DNA of 64,000 nt from Pseudomonas brassicacearum (GCF_009601685.2 NZ_CP045701.2:4774001-4838000); one strand, 5' to 3'. Positions 29,295-39,266 are shown, counted from the first letter of the stretch. The notes: generated by a model not told the origin, from the letters alone. Program-made: numbers and translations.

Positions 29295-32000
29295 TTAATG
29301 ACTTAGTATCACCCGACGAGGTACGGATACTGTCCGGTACGTCTTTTTAGGGTGATACCTCTGCCACGCCGGCAAGTTGAAAAATTCAGACTGCGGCACC
29401 TCTCGATTCGCTAAAAAAAACCTCGCATTTTTTTGCACTTCTGGGGTACCCCGGCGCCTGTACAAATACCTGATTTCAGAAGCTGTAACGCTGGTCCCGG
29501 CATCTGGCTTTTTCGAAACGATATCATCCAAAGTCTCCATCAGACCGTCGATTGCAAAAAGCACCTGTTTGTTGCGCTGAAAAATTTGAAACTCCAACCC
29601 CGCCTTACTTGAGCGACGCCACATAGGAACATTTATCTGAAAAAAGTTTCCAACCCCTTTCTCATCCTTCTGAAAATACCGATTTGTCATTGCAAATTTC
29701 TTATAAGCAATACCACGATGAAAATCAATCAATTCCGCCTTGATTTGGTCATTCGTATTATAAACACCTGCCGTCACCGTCGGCCCAAACGCTGCGTCGG
29801 TCAAATCATTCTGTTTTAACACGTTGCGTTTTTTTTCAACCGAGAATTTTCCGAGTTTTCTATTCCAAGACACCTCCCATGAAAACTCCTTGAATCCAGC
29901 CCTATTCAAAGCTTTCAGAGCAAAGTCACGAGGCTCACGCAACCCAAACAAGATATCGCCCGACTCAAAAGTAGCTACCAACTTAGCGTAGTCCTGACTA
30001 TCCTCGTTCACAGAGACCAACTGTAATCCCTGATCATCAAAAAACGTTACAGGATTATTTGCAACCATCCGGTACAAATTCAAGCCATCCGCTACCCCAT
30101 CCGGATCCGGGCTCAGCCATTGACACCACCAAGGCATGTAATATCTAAATCCGTAATAATATAATCCGGTCGAGTCCAACTCCTTGCCTGAATAGCGCAT
30201 TGTCTTGCTGTTCGCCTTAACCCTATCGCTTCCCGCCCACCAAGCTGTACAACCGTAGCTGTAAAAAACCTCCTCGCTTATTATCGCTCCATCGTCATCC
30301 AACTCGATGCAGTTTGACCCAACCAGATCAATCAGCGAGTATCGACAATAAATTATATCTTGCCCGTTCCGCTGATCGACTCGCTGTACCATACGAATAT
30401 CACATAGCCCCGCTGCTGCGCTGACGACATCTATTTCCTCATCAAGACCGGATCGAATTTCCAGCGTGTCCAAATAACGCGTTTCCGAGCGATTCCTTAA
30501 CTGCCCAGTTGCTACCGATCCGATTTTTCTTCGCCGTTGCCCCCTATCATCGTAGACATAAATTTCCGAGTCATTTGCCGAGCCTAAATGGCTCGTCCGC
30601 TGGAATTTTTTAAGCTGATTTCGCTCATCCCATCCCAGCGTTTGCCCAGGAAACAGCAGACGCTTATTACCGTTCAAGTCATGCGCCAAAGCGATCTCTT
30701 CTTCAGTCGGCAATTCTCCGTCGATTTTTTCAGAGAGCGAGCGATTACTATATTTCGATACGCCCATCCGTTGAGTGCGGCTTCCCAGCGCCGCACAACG
30801 AAGCAGCTTTACAAGATTACCACCCGAGTCGTAGCTAAAAACCTCAGTGTAATTTTCCAACTGACTCGGATCAGCTGGAGATTGAAAGTCAGGAAAACAA
30901 GACCCGACACCGCCACCGATGACTTGCCAACCGGTAGCGCAAATCAACTGATAGAGCGTGTCATAACAGAAGGTTCTAACTGGTTCGATTTTCTGGTTAC
31001 GGAAGTAGCGAACGGGTAACGCCCTGTCCTCTATAGATATTATGTTTCCCACGCGATCATAGCGATAAATTAGATGCTGTAAAGTACAGCGCTCCGGCCG
31101 ATAGGATTTCAACTCTTCCAACCTTCCATCTATCGGACAATAAACTGCGGAACAAACCACTCCATTTGCTAAAGTCTGCTGGACAACCTTGTTTGCAGCA
31201 TTATAAAGAACATCCCCCACAACCTTTTTAACTGGCCCATCCGGCTGCATGATCAACCTTATTCCGGCAAGCTGACCGCCCACTGTATATTCAAACAGCC
31301 GCACATGTTTTCTAGCATCAATTTCGCAGACCAGCTGTGATACAGCGTTGTAAAGAGACAAGGTCGTGCTGCCCTCGCCTTTCTCATGAAGCTGATCACG
31401 CTCAGACTCTAGGGCGGGCCAATGCGGTTGCTCTATGCTATCCAGAAAATGCCGAGTGCTTTCAAGCCTATCGCCTTGCAGGGAATATGATCGAGAGAAA
31501 ACTGTCCCGGCACCATCATCAACTCTAATTATTCTTCCGCCTTGATTAAATCTAACAAACGCTTCATCACTGCCGCCGTATGAGTAAAAAATACTATTTC
31601 TTGGACCTTCGTCAATTTGTTTCACAGACTCTTTTACCGGGCGTAGCTGATTGTCGTATTCAACTTTCACATGCGTGAAGTTGCTGTCCCAACGGTGACA
31701 CTGCTGGCCAGCGACGCCTGAGAGATACAAGCGGATCCCGGCATCAACACTATTAATTAGCAAGGCCTGCCCCGAAAGACTGTACACATTCTGAATATTC
31801 GGCGAAATATCAGGTTCCAATTCCATAAGCTTAAACAGCCGAGGGTCGTACTGTTTTATACTTCGCCCAGCACAATTATTGACTTGATAGGTCACTCGCT
31901 TTTCGAGAGGATCCGCAGCTGCCGTGCGATGATAGGCTGTTGAACGAACAGTCAGACGGCGTGAATCGAATACAGTCAATGTTGGCGTTCGCGAGTGCAT
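29295..32000 (-). CDS. Orphan TccC-like Rhs-repeat toxin
   Basis: 901 residues. The N-terminal two thirds follow the Photorhabdus TccC layout: TPTLTVFDSRRL near residue 5, the ...HRTAAADP and QYDPRLF motifs, repeated YD motifs (YRYDRVGNIISI, CYDTLYQLICATGW, YDDRGQRRRKIG), then the Rhs core (RYSGKELDSTGLYYYGFRYY, DGLNLYRMV). The core normally forms a shell and cleaves off its own C-terminal toxin. The last 242 residues after DDQGL are the variable part; I cannot name their activity, though TASEIRYLYRRR resembles a motif in other Pseudomonas Rhs tails. GC is much lower than in the neighbours, suggesting transfer. No TcA or TcB partner and no obvious immunity gene is here. I start at MHSRTPT, after GGGAG. 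Confidence 0.88.
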   Translation of the reverse strand: MHSRTPTLTVFDSRRLTVRSTAYHRTAAADPLEKRVTYQVNNCAGRSIKQYDPRLFKLMELEPDISPNIQNVYSLSGQALLINSVDAGIRLYLSGVAGQQCHRWDSNFTHVKVEYDNQLRPVKESVKQIDEGPRNSIFYSYGGSDEAFVRFNQGGRIIRVDDGAGTVFSRSYSLQGDRLESTRHFLDSIEQPHWPALESERDQLHEKGEGSTTLSLYNAVSQLVCEIDARKHVRLFEYTVGGQLAGIRLIMQPDGPVKKVVGDVLYNAANKVVQQTLANGVVCSAVYCPIDGRLEELKSYRPERCTLQHLIYRYDRVGNIISIEDRALPVRYFRNQKIEPVRTFCYDTLYQLICATGWQVIGGGVGSCFPDFQSPADPSQLENYTEVFSYDSGGNLVKLLRCAALGSRTQRMGVSKYSNRSLSEKIDGELPTEEEIALAHDLNGNKRLLFPGQTLGWDERNQLKKFQRTSHLGSANDSEIYVYDDRGQRRRKIGSVATGQLRNRSETRYLDTLEIRSGLDEEIDVVSAAAGLCDIRMVQRVDQRNGQDIIYCRYSLIDLVGSNCIELDDDGAIISEEVFYSYGCTAWWAGSDRVKANSKTMRYSGKELDSTGLYYYGFRYYMPWWCQWLSPDPDGVADGLNLYRMVANNPVTFFDDQGLQLVSVNEDSQDYAKLVATFESGDILFGLREPRDFALKALNRAGFKEFSWEVSWNRKLGKFSVEKKRNVLKQNDLTDAAFGPTVTAGVYNTNDQIKAELIDFHRGIAYKKFAMTNRYFQKDEKGVGNFFQINVPMWRRSSKAGLEFQIFQRNKQVLFAIDGLMETLDDIVSKKPDAGTSVTASEIRYLYRRRGTPEVQKNARFFLANREVPQSEFFNLPAWQRYHPKKTYRTVSVPRRVILSH

Positions 32001-32308
32001 GGCGGTATCTCCCCAGGAGGACAGTCCCAACGACGCACACACATTTAATGCCCGAAAATGAATATTTCAACTGTCAGAAATAACAGGTCCGTTAATGAAA
32101 ACTCCCAGACAGTAGATTTCGCTCAAATTTCGCATGCTTGATCAGGCTAGCCGGCAGATCACTAGCCACCACCACGGCCCTGCGTGTATCGTCCCGCTAC
32201 TCTTGCACCCCGTTCGCGCTTGTTTTGCGGCGATCATGGCACTTGGCTTCACTTCAGTGGTCATAGCCTGCGAACCTCATTCGGCAACATCCTTTAAGGG
32301 ATCCAGTC
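32001..32308. other. Intergenic region between the toxin and the hydrolase gene
   Basis: 308 bp with no gene, AT-rich near the toxin start and normal GC near the hydrolase gene. It must hold the two divergent promoters; I see no convincing boxes or repeats. Confidence 0.4.
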
Positions 32309-33607
32309 ATGCTCCGTTCCTTGCGCTTCGCTGCCCTTCTCGGCGGCCTTATCCTGAGTGCGTCCGCGCTGGCGGTGGATATTGACGCCGCCAGCTATGG
32401 CTACCCCTTGACCAACCCATTCGAGGCGACGATCGCCACCACGCCGCCGGACCTGCGTCCGGAGCTGCCGCTGAATGAGGACATCAACCAGTCCGATCAC
32501 ACCGTCAAGCTGCGCCCCGAACGGGAGTTCATCCTGCCGGACAATTTCTGGCCGGTGAAAAGCCTGACCTACCGCATGGCCACCCAGGACAAACCGGCGC
32601 CGCTGATCTTCCTGATTGCAGGTACGGGTGCCCGGTATGACAGCACACTCAACGAATATCTCAAGCGCCTCTACTACAAGGCCGGCTACCACGTGGTGCA
32701 GTTGTCCTCGCCCACCAGCTTCGACTTCATGAGCGCCGCTTCGCGCTTCGCCACGCCAGGCATTTCCAAGGAAGACGCAGAAGACATGTACCGGGTGATG
32801 CAAGCCGTGCGTGCGCAAAACCCCAAGCTGCCGGTGACCGAGTACTACCTGACCGGCTACAGCCTCGGCGCCCTGGACGCGGCCTTCGTCGCACACCTGG
32901 ACGAAACCCGGCGCAGCTTCAATTTCAAGAAGGTGCTGCTGCTCAACCCGCCGGTGAACCTCTACACCTCGATCACCAACCTGGACAAACTGGTCCAGAC
33001 CGAGGTCAAGGGCATCAACAACACCACCACCTTCTACGAGCTGGTGCTCAACAAGCTGACGCGCTACTTCCAGCAAAAAGGCTACATCGACCTCAACGAT
33101 GCCCTGCTCTACGATTTCCAGCAGTCCAGGCAACACCTGAGCAACGAGCAGATGGCCATGTTGATCGGCACCTCTTTCCGTTTCTCAGCGGCCGACATCG
33201 CGTTCACCTCTGACCTGATCAACCGGCGCGGCCTGATCATCCCACCCAAGTTCCCGATTACCGAAAGCACCAGCCTGACGCCGTTCCTCAAACGTGCGCT
33301 GCAATGCGATTTCGACTGCTACCTCACCGAGCAGGTGATCCCGATGTGGCGCGCGCGCACTGACGGCGGCAGCCTGTTGCAATTGATCGACCAGGTCAGC
33401 CTTTACGCACTGAAGGATTACCTGCACGACAGCCCGAAGATTGCCGTCATGCACAATGCCGACGACGTCATTCTCGGCCCGGGCGACCTGGGCTTCCTGC
33501 GCAAGACCTTTGGCGATCGCCTGACGGTTTACCCACTGGGCGGCCACTGCGGCAACCTTAACTACCGCGTCAACAGCGACGCCATGCTGGAGTTCTTCCG
33601 TGGCTAA
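32309..33607 (+). CDS. Exported alpha/beta-hydrolase-like protein coupled to mlaA
   Basis: 432 residues with a signal peptide (MLRSLRFAALLGGLILSASALA). An alpha/beta hydrolase core is suggested by LIFLIAGTGARYDS, the elbow TGYSLGALDAA (Ser nucleophile), IAVMHNADDVIL (acid) and YPLGGHCGNL (His). So it is probably a periplasmic esterase or lipase-like enzyme. Its end overlaps the next gene, mlaA, by 8 bp. MlaA extracts phospholipids from the outer leaflet, so a lipid-related role is a reasonable inference. Substrate unknown. Confidence 0.8.
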   Translation: MLRSLRFAALLGGLILSASALAVDIDAASYGYPLTNPFEATIATTPPDLRPELPLNEDINQSDHTVKLRPEREFILPDNFWPVKSLTYRMATQDKPAPLIFLIAGTGARYDSTLNEYLKRLYYKAGYHVVQLSSPTSFDFMSAASRFATPGISKEDAEDMYRVMQAVRAQNPKLPVTEYYLTGYSLGALDAAFVAHLDETRRSFNFKKVLLLNPPVNLYTSITNLDKLVQTEVKGINNTTTFYELVLNKLTRYFQQKGYIDLNDALLYDFQQSRQHLSNEQMAMLIGTSFRFSAADIAFTSDLINRRGLIIPPKFPITESTSLTPFLKRALQCDFDCYLTEQVIPMWRARTDGGSLLQLIDQVSLYALKDYLHDSPKIAVMHNADDVILGPGDLGFLRKTFGDRLTVYPLGGHCGNLNYRVNSDAMLEFFRG

Positions 33608-34388
33608 ATATCTGCTGCTTATCGCTGCGTTAATGAGTGCGGGCATGGTCCAAGCCGACAACAGCAAGGCCAATGCGCCAGTGGTGGTGGACTCCGACGG
33701 TTTCAAGGAACCGTTGAGCAAGCTCAAGTTCAACCCGGGCCTGGACCAGCGCGAGTTCGAGCGCTCGACCCTCAACGCCCTGAACGTCTATGACCCGCTG
33801 GAATCCTGGAACCGCCGCGTCTACCACTTCAACTACCGCTTCGACCAATGGGTATTCCTGCCCGTTGTCGACGGCTACCGCTACATCACGCCAAGCTTCG
33901 TGCGCACCGGGGTCAGCAATTTCTTCAATAACCTGGGGGACGTGCCAAACCTGATGAACAGCTTGCTGCAATTCAAGGGCAAGCGTTCGATGGAAACCAC
34001 GGCGCGCCTGCTGCTCAACACCACCGTCGGCATCGCCGGCCTATGGGACCCGGCCACCGCCATGGGCCTGCCGCGCCAGAACGAAGATTTCGGCCAGACC
34101 CTGGGCTTCTATGGCGTGCCAGGCGGCGCCTACTTCGTGTTGCCGATCTTCGGCCCGTCGAACCTGCGCGACACCTCAGGGCTGCTGGTGGACTACACAG
34201 CCGAATCGGCAATCAACTACCTGAACGTCTCTGAAGTCAGTTCCAACCACCCTGAGTTGCTGCTTCTGCGCGGCGTCGACAAGCGCTACCAGACCAGTTT
34301 CCGCTATGGGCAACTGAATTCACCGTTCGAATATGAAAAGGTGCGCTACGTGTACACCGAGTCGCGTAAGTTGCAGATTGCCGAGTAG
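33600..34388 (+). CDS. mlaA: MlaA (VacJ) family outer-membrane lipid-asymmetry protein
   Basis: In the Mla pathway MlaA, bound to porins, removes misplaced phospholipids from the outer leaflet and passes them to MlaC. 262 residues. Family motifs are YDPLESWNRRVYHFNYRFD, VRTGVSNFFNNLGD, ARLLLNTTVGIAGLWDPAT and GVPGGAYFVLPIFGPS. Unlike E. coli MlaA it has no lipobox: the signal peptide ends GMVQA-DN and the whole protein has no Cys. The GTG start lies inside the preceding gene, so translation is coupled. Confidence 0.93.
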   Translation: MAKYLLLIAALMSAGMVQADNSKANAPVVVDSDGFKEPLSKLKFNPGLDQREFERSTLNALNVYDPLESWNRRVYHFNYRFDQWVFLPVVDGYRYITPSFVRTGVSNFFNNLGDVPNLMNSLLQFKGKRSMETTARLLLNTTVGIAGLWDPATAMGLPRQNEDFGQTLGFYGVPGGAYFVLPIFGPSNLRDTSGLLVDYTAESAINYLNVSEVSSNHPELLLLRGVDKRYQTSFRYGQLNSPFEYEKVRYVYTESRKLQIAE

Positions 34389-34402
34389 ACGCCTGATCCA
34401 AG

Positions 34403-34438
34403 AAAAAGGCCATTCGATTCTCACCGGATGGCCTTTTT
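34403..34438 (+). terminator. Terminator after mlaA
   Basis: Stem AAAAAGGCCAT/ATGGCCTTTTT, 11 bp, 14-base loop. It can also end the convergent DUF805 transcript. Confidence 0.9.
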
Positions 34439-34469
34439 CTATTGCGAATGTCTACGCGTCGAACCTCAT

Positions 34470-34847
34470 TCAGCTGTCCGCTACCTGCCGTTCCAACGGG
34501 TCCAAGCCGTAATTGTTAGGCCCTTTCGTACCGCTTGCCGCCAAGCTGATAAGGACGATGAACGGGCCAACCAATGGCACCGCCCCCCAGAAAACATTCA
34601 GCCCGCTTTTGTTCATGTCGTGATAACGTCGCCAGATAACAGCCAACCGAGGGCACGCTGTCAGGAGGCAATAGATGGGGTACAACAATAGATAATAAAT
34701 TTCTTTATTCAATCCAGTGGCGATACCAAATCCGAAAAAAAGCAGCCCCAAGCAAAACTCGAACAAAAAGAACATCCAGTATTCTTTTCTGCTGGCACGC
34801 CCTCTAAAAGTTGCGTACTGCCGCAACACTTGCCAATACCATTTCAT
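34470..34847 (-). CDS. DUF805 membrane protein
   Basis: 125 residues, about three or four membrane segments (YWMFFLFEFCLGLLFFGFG, IYYLLLYPIYCLLTACP, PLVGPFIVLISLAA). The DUF805 marks are the N-terminal YATFRGRASRKEYW, and RRYHDMNKSGLNVFW. Function unknown. I start at the ATG one codon after a TTG; GGGAG lies 6 bases before. GC is lower than in the flanking genes. Confidence 0.88.
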   Translation of the reverse strand: MKWYWQVLRQYATFRGRASRKEYWMFFLFEFCLGLLFFGFGIATGLNKEIYYLLLYPIYCLLTACPRLAVIWRRYHDMNKSGLNVFWGAVPLVGPFIVLISLAASGTKGPNNYGLDPLERQVADS

Positions 34848-34977
34848 CAAACGCTCCCTTCACTGACGGAAAATGTATTTGAGCCACTACCGGCCAAATA
34901 GCGCGAGGGAGTTTATAAAAGCCTTCCATCGGCAAACGTAGGAAAAGCCTGAAAGTGCTGTCTTAAAAGACAACGCT

Positions 34978-35892
34978 TCAGCCTCTCAAGGCTTTCCAGA
35001 CCTTACCCACCACCATTACACCCGCCAACACCACTGCCCCCGCCACGATTCCTGCCACCGCATTGAGCAACATTGGCACGATAAACCCGGCACCGCCGGC
35101 ACTGGCCGTCACGCCTTCTATCCAGTGATGCACCACCGGCACGCCGTGGGTCAGGATGCCACCACCCACCAGGAACATCGCCGCCGTGCCGATCACCGAC
35201 AGACCTTTCATCATGTAGGGCGCTGCACTCAGGATGGCGCCGCCAATGCTTTTGGCGGCCTGGCCTGGCTTCTGCGTCAACCAGAGCCCCAGGTCATCAA
35301 GCTTGACGATCCCGGCCACCAGGCCATAGACCCCAATGGTCATGACGATGGCGATGCCCGACAGGACGATCACCTGTTGGGTCAGTGCCGCGTCGGCAAC
35401 GGTGCCGAGGGTGATGGCGATGATTTCCGCCGACAGAATGAAGTCGGTGCGTACCGCGCCCTTGATCTTGTCCTTTTCAAAGGCCACCAGGTCGACCGCC
35501 GGGTCAGCCACGGCCTCGACCAGTTGCGCATGTTCGGCCTGGTCTTCGGCCGGGCTGTGAAGGAATTTGTGGGCCAGTTTTTCGAACCCTTCGAAACACA
35601 GATAGGCGCCGCCCACCATCAACAACGGCGTCACCAACCAAGGGACAAAGGCGCTGATCGCCAGCGCCGACGGCACCAGGATCAACTTGTTGATGAACGA
35701 ACCCTTGGCCACCGCCCACACCACCGGCAGTTCCCGCTCGGCACGCACACCAGAGACTTGCTGGGCATTGAGCGCCAAGTCATCGCCGAGCACGCCAGCG
35801 GTCTTCTTGGCGGCCATCTTGGTCATCAACGCAACATCGTCGAGTACGGTGGCGATATCGTCGATCAGTACCAGCAAACTGCTTCCAGCCAT
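34978..35892 (-). CDS. DUF808 (YedI-like) membrane protein
   Basis: 304 residues. Family marks are the N-terminal [41 protein letters not shown] and the [19 protein letters not shown] region, followed by several membrane helices to the C-terminus. It is an inner-membrane protein of unknown function. GGAG lies just before the ATG. It is divergent from the TetR gene at 36024 across 131 bp. Confidence 0.9.
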   Translation of the reverse strand: MAGSSLLVLIDDIATVLDDVALMTKMAAKKTAGVLGDDLALNAQQVSGVRAERELPVVWAVAKGSFINKLILVPSALAISAFVPWLVTPLLMVGGAYLCFEGFEKLAHKFLHSPAEDQAEHAQLVEAVADPAVDLVAFEKDKIKGAVRTDFILSAEIIAITLGTVADAALTQQVIVLSGIAIVMTIGVYGLVAGIVKLDDLGLWLTQKPGQAAKSIGGAILSAAPYMMKGLSVIGTAAMFLVGGGILTHGVPVVHHWIEGVTASAGGAGFIVPMLLNAVAGIVAGAVVLAGVMVVGKVWKALRG

Positions 35893-36023
35893 GGAGAGGC
35901 TCCTTGAATAATCATGCCGCGCAGCATACCGCGAGCCGCGGCGCCTTGGGGCATTCTTGAGCGCCGCGCGAGGCCGGTGCTACCATGCGCCACCGCCAGA
36001 ACAGGCAAGGAACCCCTGGGTTT

Positions 36024-36629
36024 ATGAGCACTATCCGCGAGCGCAACAAAGCATTGATCCTGCGTGCCGCCAGCGAAGAATTTGCCGACAAGGGCTTCGC
36101 CGCGACCAAGACCAGCGACATCGCGGCCAAGGCAGGCCTGCCCAAACCCAACGTCTACTACTACTTCAAATCCAAGGAAAACCTCTACCGCGAGGTTCTG
36201 GAAAGCATCATCGAGCCGATTCTCCAGGCTTCGACACCGTTCAATGCCGACGGCGTGCCCGGTGAGGTACTGAGCCACTACATCCGTTCCAAGATCCGCA
36301 TCTCCCGCGACCTGCCCTTCGCCTCGAAAGTCTTTGCCAGCGAAATCATGCACGGCGCCCCGCACCTGAGCCCCGATCTGGTGGAACAACTCAACGCCCA
36401 GGCCCGGCACAACATCGCCTGCATCCAGACCTGGATCGACCGCGGCCAAATCGCCCCCATCGACCCCAACCACCTGATGTTCAGCATCTGGGCCGCCACC
36501 CAGACCTATGCCGATTTCGACTGGCAGATCAGCGCCGTGACCGGCAAGGCGAAGCTCGATGAAGCGGATTACGAAGCGGCGGCGCAGACGATTATTCGGT
36601 TGGTGTTGAAGGGGTGTGAGCCAGACTGA
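36024..36629 (+). CDS. TetR/AcrR regulator with RutR-type C-terminal domain
   Basis: 201 residues. N-terminal helix-turn-helix: AASEEFADKGFAATKTSDIAAKAGL then PNVYYYFKSKENLYREV. The C-terminal part (WAATQTYADFDWQISAV and the ADYEAAAQTIIRLVLKG end) fits the YcdC/RutR type. RutR binds uracil; ligand here is unknown. It lies near the glyoxylate genes, as PA1504 does in P. aeruginosa from memory, so it may sense a purine- or glyoxylate-related compound. Whether it binds the palindromes at 37297 and 37437 is open. Confidence 0.9.
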   Translation: MSTIRERNKALILRAASEEFADKGFAATKTSDIAAKAGLPKPNVYYYFKSKENLYREVLESIIEPILQASTPFNADGVPGEVLSHYIRSKIRISRDLPFASKVFASEIMHGAPHLSPDLVEQLNAQARHNIACIQTWIDRGQIAPIDPNHLMFSIWAATQTYADFDWQISAVTGKAKLDEADYEAAAQTIIRLVLKGCEPD

Positions 36630-36647
36630 AACACCGCAGTGCGCCCA

Positions 36648-36740
36648 TTCGCGAGCAAGCCCGCTCCCACACTGGACTTGCGTCGTTCAGACATCATGTG
36701 TCCAACATCAGATCCTGTGGGAGCGAGCTTGCTCGCGAAG
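36648..36740. repeat. REP pair after the TetR gene
   Basis: Inverse arms TTCGCGAGCAAGCCCGCTCC and GTGGGAGCGAGCTTGCTCGC, 93 bp end to end, between two convergent genes. Confidence 0.86.
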
Positions 36741-36763
36741 ACGCCAGTCAATTCACCGCGAAA

Positions 36764-37204
36764 TCAAACAGTAATCCCCACATCCGCCCTCAACTGCACC
36801 GCCTCCACAGCCCTGACCGCCACCTGCTCATCCACATCCGAAACATCACCACTGACACCAATCGCCCCCAACACCTTCCCATCTTGATCCTTGATCAATA
36901 CCCCACCCGGTGCCGGTACGACGTTGCCCTGCCCCAGCCCATTCAATGCGGCGAAGAATGCCGGGCGTTGCTGGGCATCCTGGGCGAGCAGGCGTGAGCC
37001 TTTGCCCAGGGCGATGGCGCCCCAGGCCTTGCCGATGGCGATCTGCGGGCGAAGCAGGCTGGCGCCGTCTTCGCGCTGCAAGGCAACCAGGTGCCCGCCG
37101 CTGTCCAGGACCGCGACGGTCAGGGGTGCAGCGCTGATTTCACGACCGGCGGCAAGAGCTTGCCCCGCCAGGTTGACGGCAATTTTCAAGGTTAGAACGC
37201 TCAT
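36764..37204 (-). CDS. GlcG/HbpS-type heme-degrading-like family protein
   Basis: 146 residues; no signal peptide. Family marks: the LTVAVLDSGGHLVALQREDGA segment, RPQIAIGKAWGAIALG, and PGGVLIKDQDGKVLGAIGVSGDVSDVDE near the end. GlcG proteins are often encoded beside glycolate and glyoxylate genes, as here where it is divergent from gcl, but their role is unclear. It corresponds to PA1503 by remembered order. The MSVLTLK start has an AAGGA site. Confidence 0.88.
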   Translation of the reverse strand: MSVLTLKIAVNLAGQALAAGREISAAPLTVAVLDSGGHLVALQREDGASLLRPQIAIGKAWGAIALGKGSRLLAQDAQQRPAFFAALNGLGQGNVVPAPGGVLIKDQDGKVLGAIGVSGDVSDVDEQVAVRAVEAVQLRADVGITV

Positions 37205-37296
37205 GGGTGCTGTCCTTCTTTTGTTATGGGAGAGCCTTGCGGGCATCACTTTCGGAAAAACCGAACACAACAAATAGAACACAACAATCATTATTT

Positions 37297-37306
37297 TTGT
37301 ATACAA
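37297..37306. promoter_or_regulatory. Perfect palindrome TTGTATACAA, copy 1
   Basis: A 10-bp perfect dyad on the GlcG side of the divergent region, exactly 140 bp from copy 2. The form fits a GntR (FadR/VanR subgroup) operator, from family knowledge. The factor is not identified. Confidence 0.55.
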
Positions 37307-37436
37307 TAATTTTCACAAAGCACCTTGATCGACGAAAGGCCACCGCAAAACCTGGCCTTCCGACGAATGAAACAGATGCTTGAGGAAATGGATTGACCTG
37401 CGCCGTTTGCCGTGAATACACTCTGCGCACAGCCAC

Positions 37437-37446
37437 TTGTATACAA
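37437..37446. promoter_or_regulatory. Perfect palindrome TTGTATACAA, copy 2
   Basis: The same 10-bp dyad as at 37297, ending 26 bp before the gcl start codon, so it should overlap the gcl promoter or transcription start. A repressor here would block gcl directly. Confidence 0.6.
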
Positions 37447-37472
37447 TTACAAAACGTAAGAGGCACAAAATA

Positions 37473-39248
37473 ATGAGCAAAATGAGAGCAATCGAAGCCG
37501 CCGTCCTGGTCATGCGCCGTGAAGGCGTGGACACCGCCTTCGGTATCCCGGGTGCCGCGATCAACCCGCTGTACTCCGCCCTGCAGAAGGTAGGGGGCAT
37601 CGATCACGTCCTTGCTCGCCACGTAGAAGGCGCCTCGCACATGGCCGAGGGCTACACCCGGACCAAGGCCGGCAATATCGGGGTGTGCATCGGCACCTCG
37701 GGCCCGGCAGGCACCGACATGGTGACCGGGCTCTACAGCGCCTCGGCCGATTCGATCCCGATCCTGTGCATCACCGGGCAGGCCCCCCGTGCGCGTATGC
37801 ACAAGGAAGACTTCCAGGCTGTGGACATCACCAGCATCGTCAAACCCGTGACCAAGTGGGCAACCACCGTGCTGGAGCCGGGCCAGGTGCCGTATGCCTT
37901 CCAAAAGGCGTTCTTTGAAATGCGCTCCGGCCGTCCGGGCCCGGTGCTGATCGACCTGCCGTTCGACGTGCAGATGGCCGAGATCGAGTTCGACATCGAC
38001 GCCTACCAGCCACTTCCCCTGGCCAAGCCCGCGGCCAACCGCGTGCAGATCGAGAAAGCCCTGGCGATGCTCAATCAGGCTGAGCGTCCATTGTTGGTGG
38101 CCGGCGGCGGCATCATCAACGCCGATGCCAGCGAACTGCTGGTGGAGTTCGCCGAGCTGACCGGCATTCCCGTCATTCCCACCCTGATGGGCTGGGGCAC
38201 CATCCCCGACGATCACCCGCTGATGGTCGGCATGGTCGGCCTGCAAACCTCCCATCGCTACGGCAACGCAACCTTGCTCAAGGCGGACGTGGTGCTGGGT
38301 GTCGGCAACCGCTGGGCCAACCGCCACACCGGTTCGGTGGACGTCTATACCGAAGGTCGCACGTTCATTCACGTGGACATCGAGCCGACCCAGATCGGCC
38401 GCGTCTTCACCCCCGACCTGGGCATCGTTTCCGACGCTGCCTCGGCCCTGACGGTGTTCATCGAAGTGGCCCGCGAATGGCAAGCCGCCGGCAAGCTGAA
38501 AAACCGCGACGCCTGGTTGCAAGATTGCCAACAGCGCAAGGCCAGCCTGCAGCGCAAGACCCACTTCGACAACGTGCCGGTCAAACCACAGCGCGTGTAC
38601 GAAGAAATGAACCAAGTGTTCGGCAAGGACACCTGCTACGTCAGCACCATCGGCCTGTCACAGATCGCCGGGGCGCAGTTCCTGCACGTCTACAAGCCAC
38701 GCCACTGGATCAACTGCGGCCAGGCCGGCCCCTTGGGCTGGACCATTCCGGCCGCGCTGGGGGTGGTCAAGGCCGATCCGAGCCGCAAGGTCGTGGCGCT
38801 GTCGGGCGACTATGATTTCCAGTTCATGATCGAAGAGCTGGCGGTGGGTGCGCAGTTCAAGCTGCCCTACATTCATGTCGTGGTGAACAACTCCTACCTG
38901 GGCTTGATTCGCCAGGCCCAGCGCGGGTTTGACATGGACTACTGTGTGCAGCTGTCCTTCGACAACCTCAATGCGCCGGAGCTCAACGGTTATGGCGTGG
39001 ACCACATCGCCGTGGCCGAGGGCCTGGGGTGCAAGGCGCTGCGGGTGTTCGAACCGGCCGGTATCCAACCGGCGCTGCGCCAGGCCCAGGCGATGATCGA
39101 GGAATTCAAGGTGCCAGTGATCGTCGAGATCATTCTGGAGCGGGTCACCAACATTTCCATGGGCACCGAGATCAACGCCGTCAATGAGTTTGAAGACCTG
39201 GCGCTTGTGGGCAACGATGCACCGACCGCCATTTCGCTGCTCGACTGA
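37473..39248 (+). CDS. gcl: Glyoxylate carboligase (tartronate-semialdehyde synthase)
   Basis: Joins two glyoxylates to tartronate semialdehyde and CO2, with thiamine diphosphate, FAD and Mg2+. 591 residues, cytosolic. The key diagnostic is [12 protein letters not shown]: Val51 replaces the Glu conserved in nearly all other TPP enzymes, as in E. coli Gcl. The cofactor motif [12 protein letters not shown]...NNSYLG is intact. Start [10 protein letters not shown], with AGAGG before it; an earlier in-frame start would lie within the palindrome. First gene of the glyoxylate cluster. Confidence 0.98.
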   Translation: MSKMRAIEAAVLVMRREGVDTAFGIPGAAINPLYSALQKVGGIDHVLARHVEGASHMAEGYTRTKAGNIGVCIGTSGPAGTDMVTGLYSASADSIPILCITGQAPRARMHKEDFQAVDITSIVKPVTKWATTVLEPGQVPYAFQKAFFEMRSGRPGPVLIDLPFDVQMAEIEFDIDAYQPLPLAKPAANRVQIEKALAMLNQAERPLLVAGGGIINADASELLVEFAELTGIPVIPTLMGWGTIPDDHPLMVGMVGLQTSHRYGNATLLKADVVLGVGNRWANRHTGSVDVYTEGRTFIHVDIEPTQIGRVFTPDLGIVSDAASALTVFIEVAREWQAAGKLKNRDAWLQDCQQRKASLQRKTHFDNVPVKPQRVYEEMNQVFGKDTCYVSTIGLSQIAGAQFLHVYKPRHWINCGQAGPLGWTIPAALGVVKADPSRKVVALSGDYDFQFMIEELAVGAQFKLPYIHVVVNNSYLGLIRQAQRGFDMDYCVQLSFDNLNAPELNGYGVDHIAVAEGLGCKALRVFEPAGIQPALRQAQAMIEEFKVPVIVEIILERVTNISMGTEINAVNEFEDLALVGNDAPTAISLLD

Positions 39249-39266
39249 GCTGACGGTTGCCTTACC

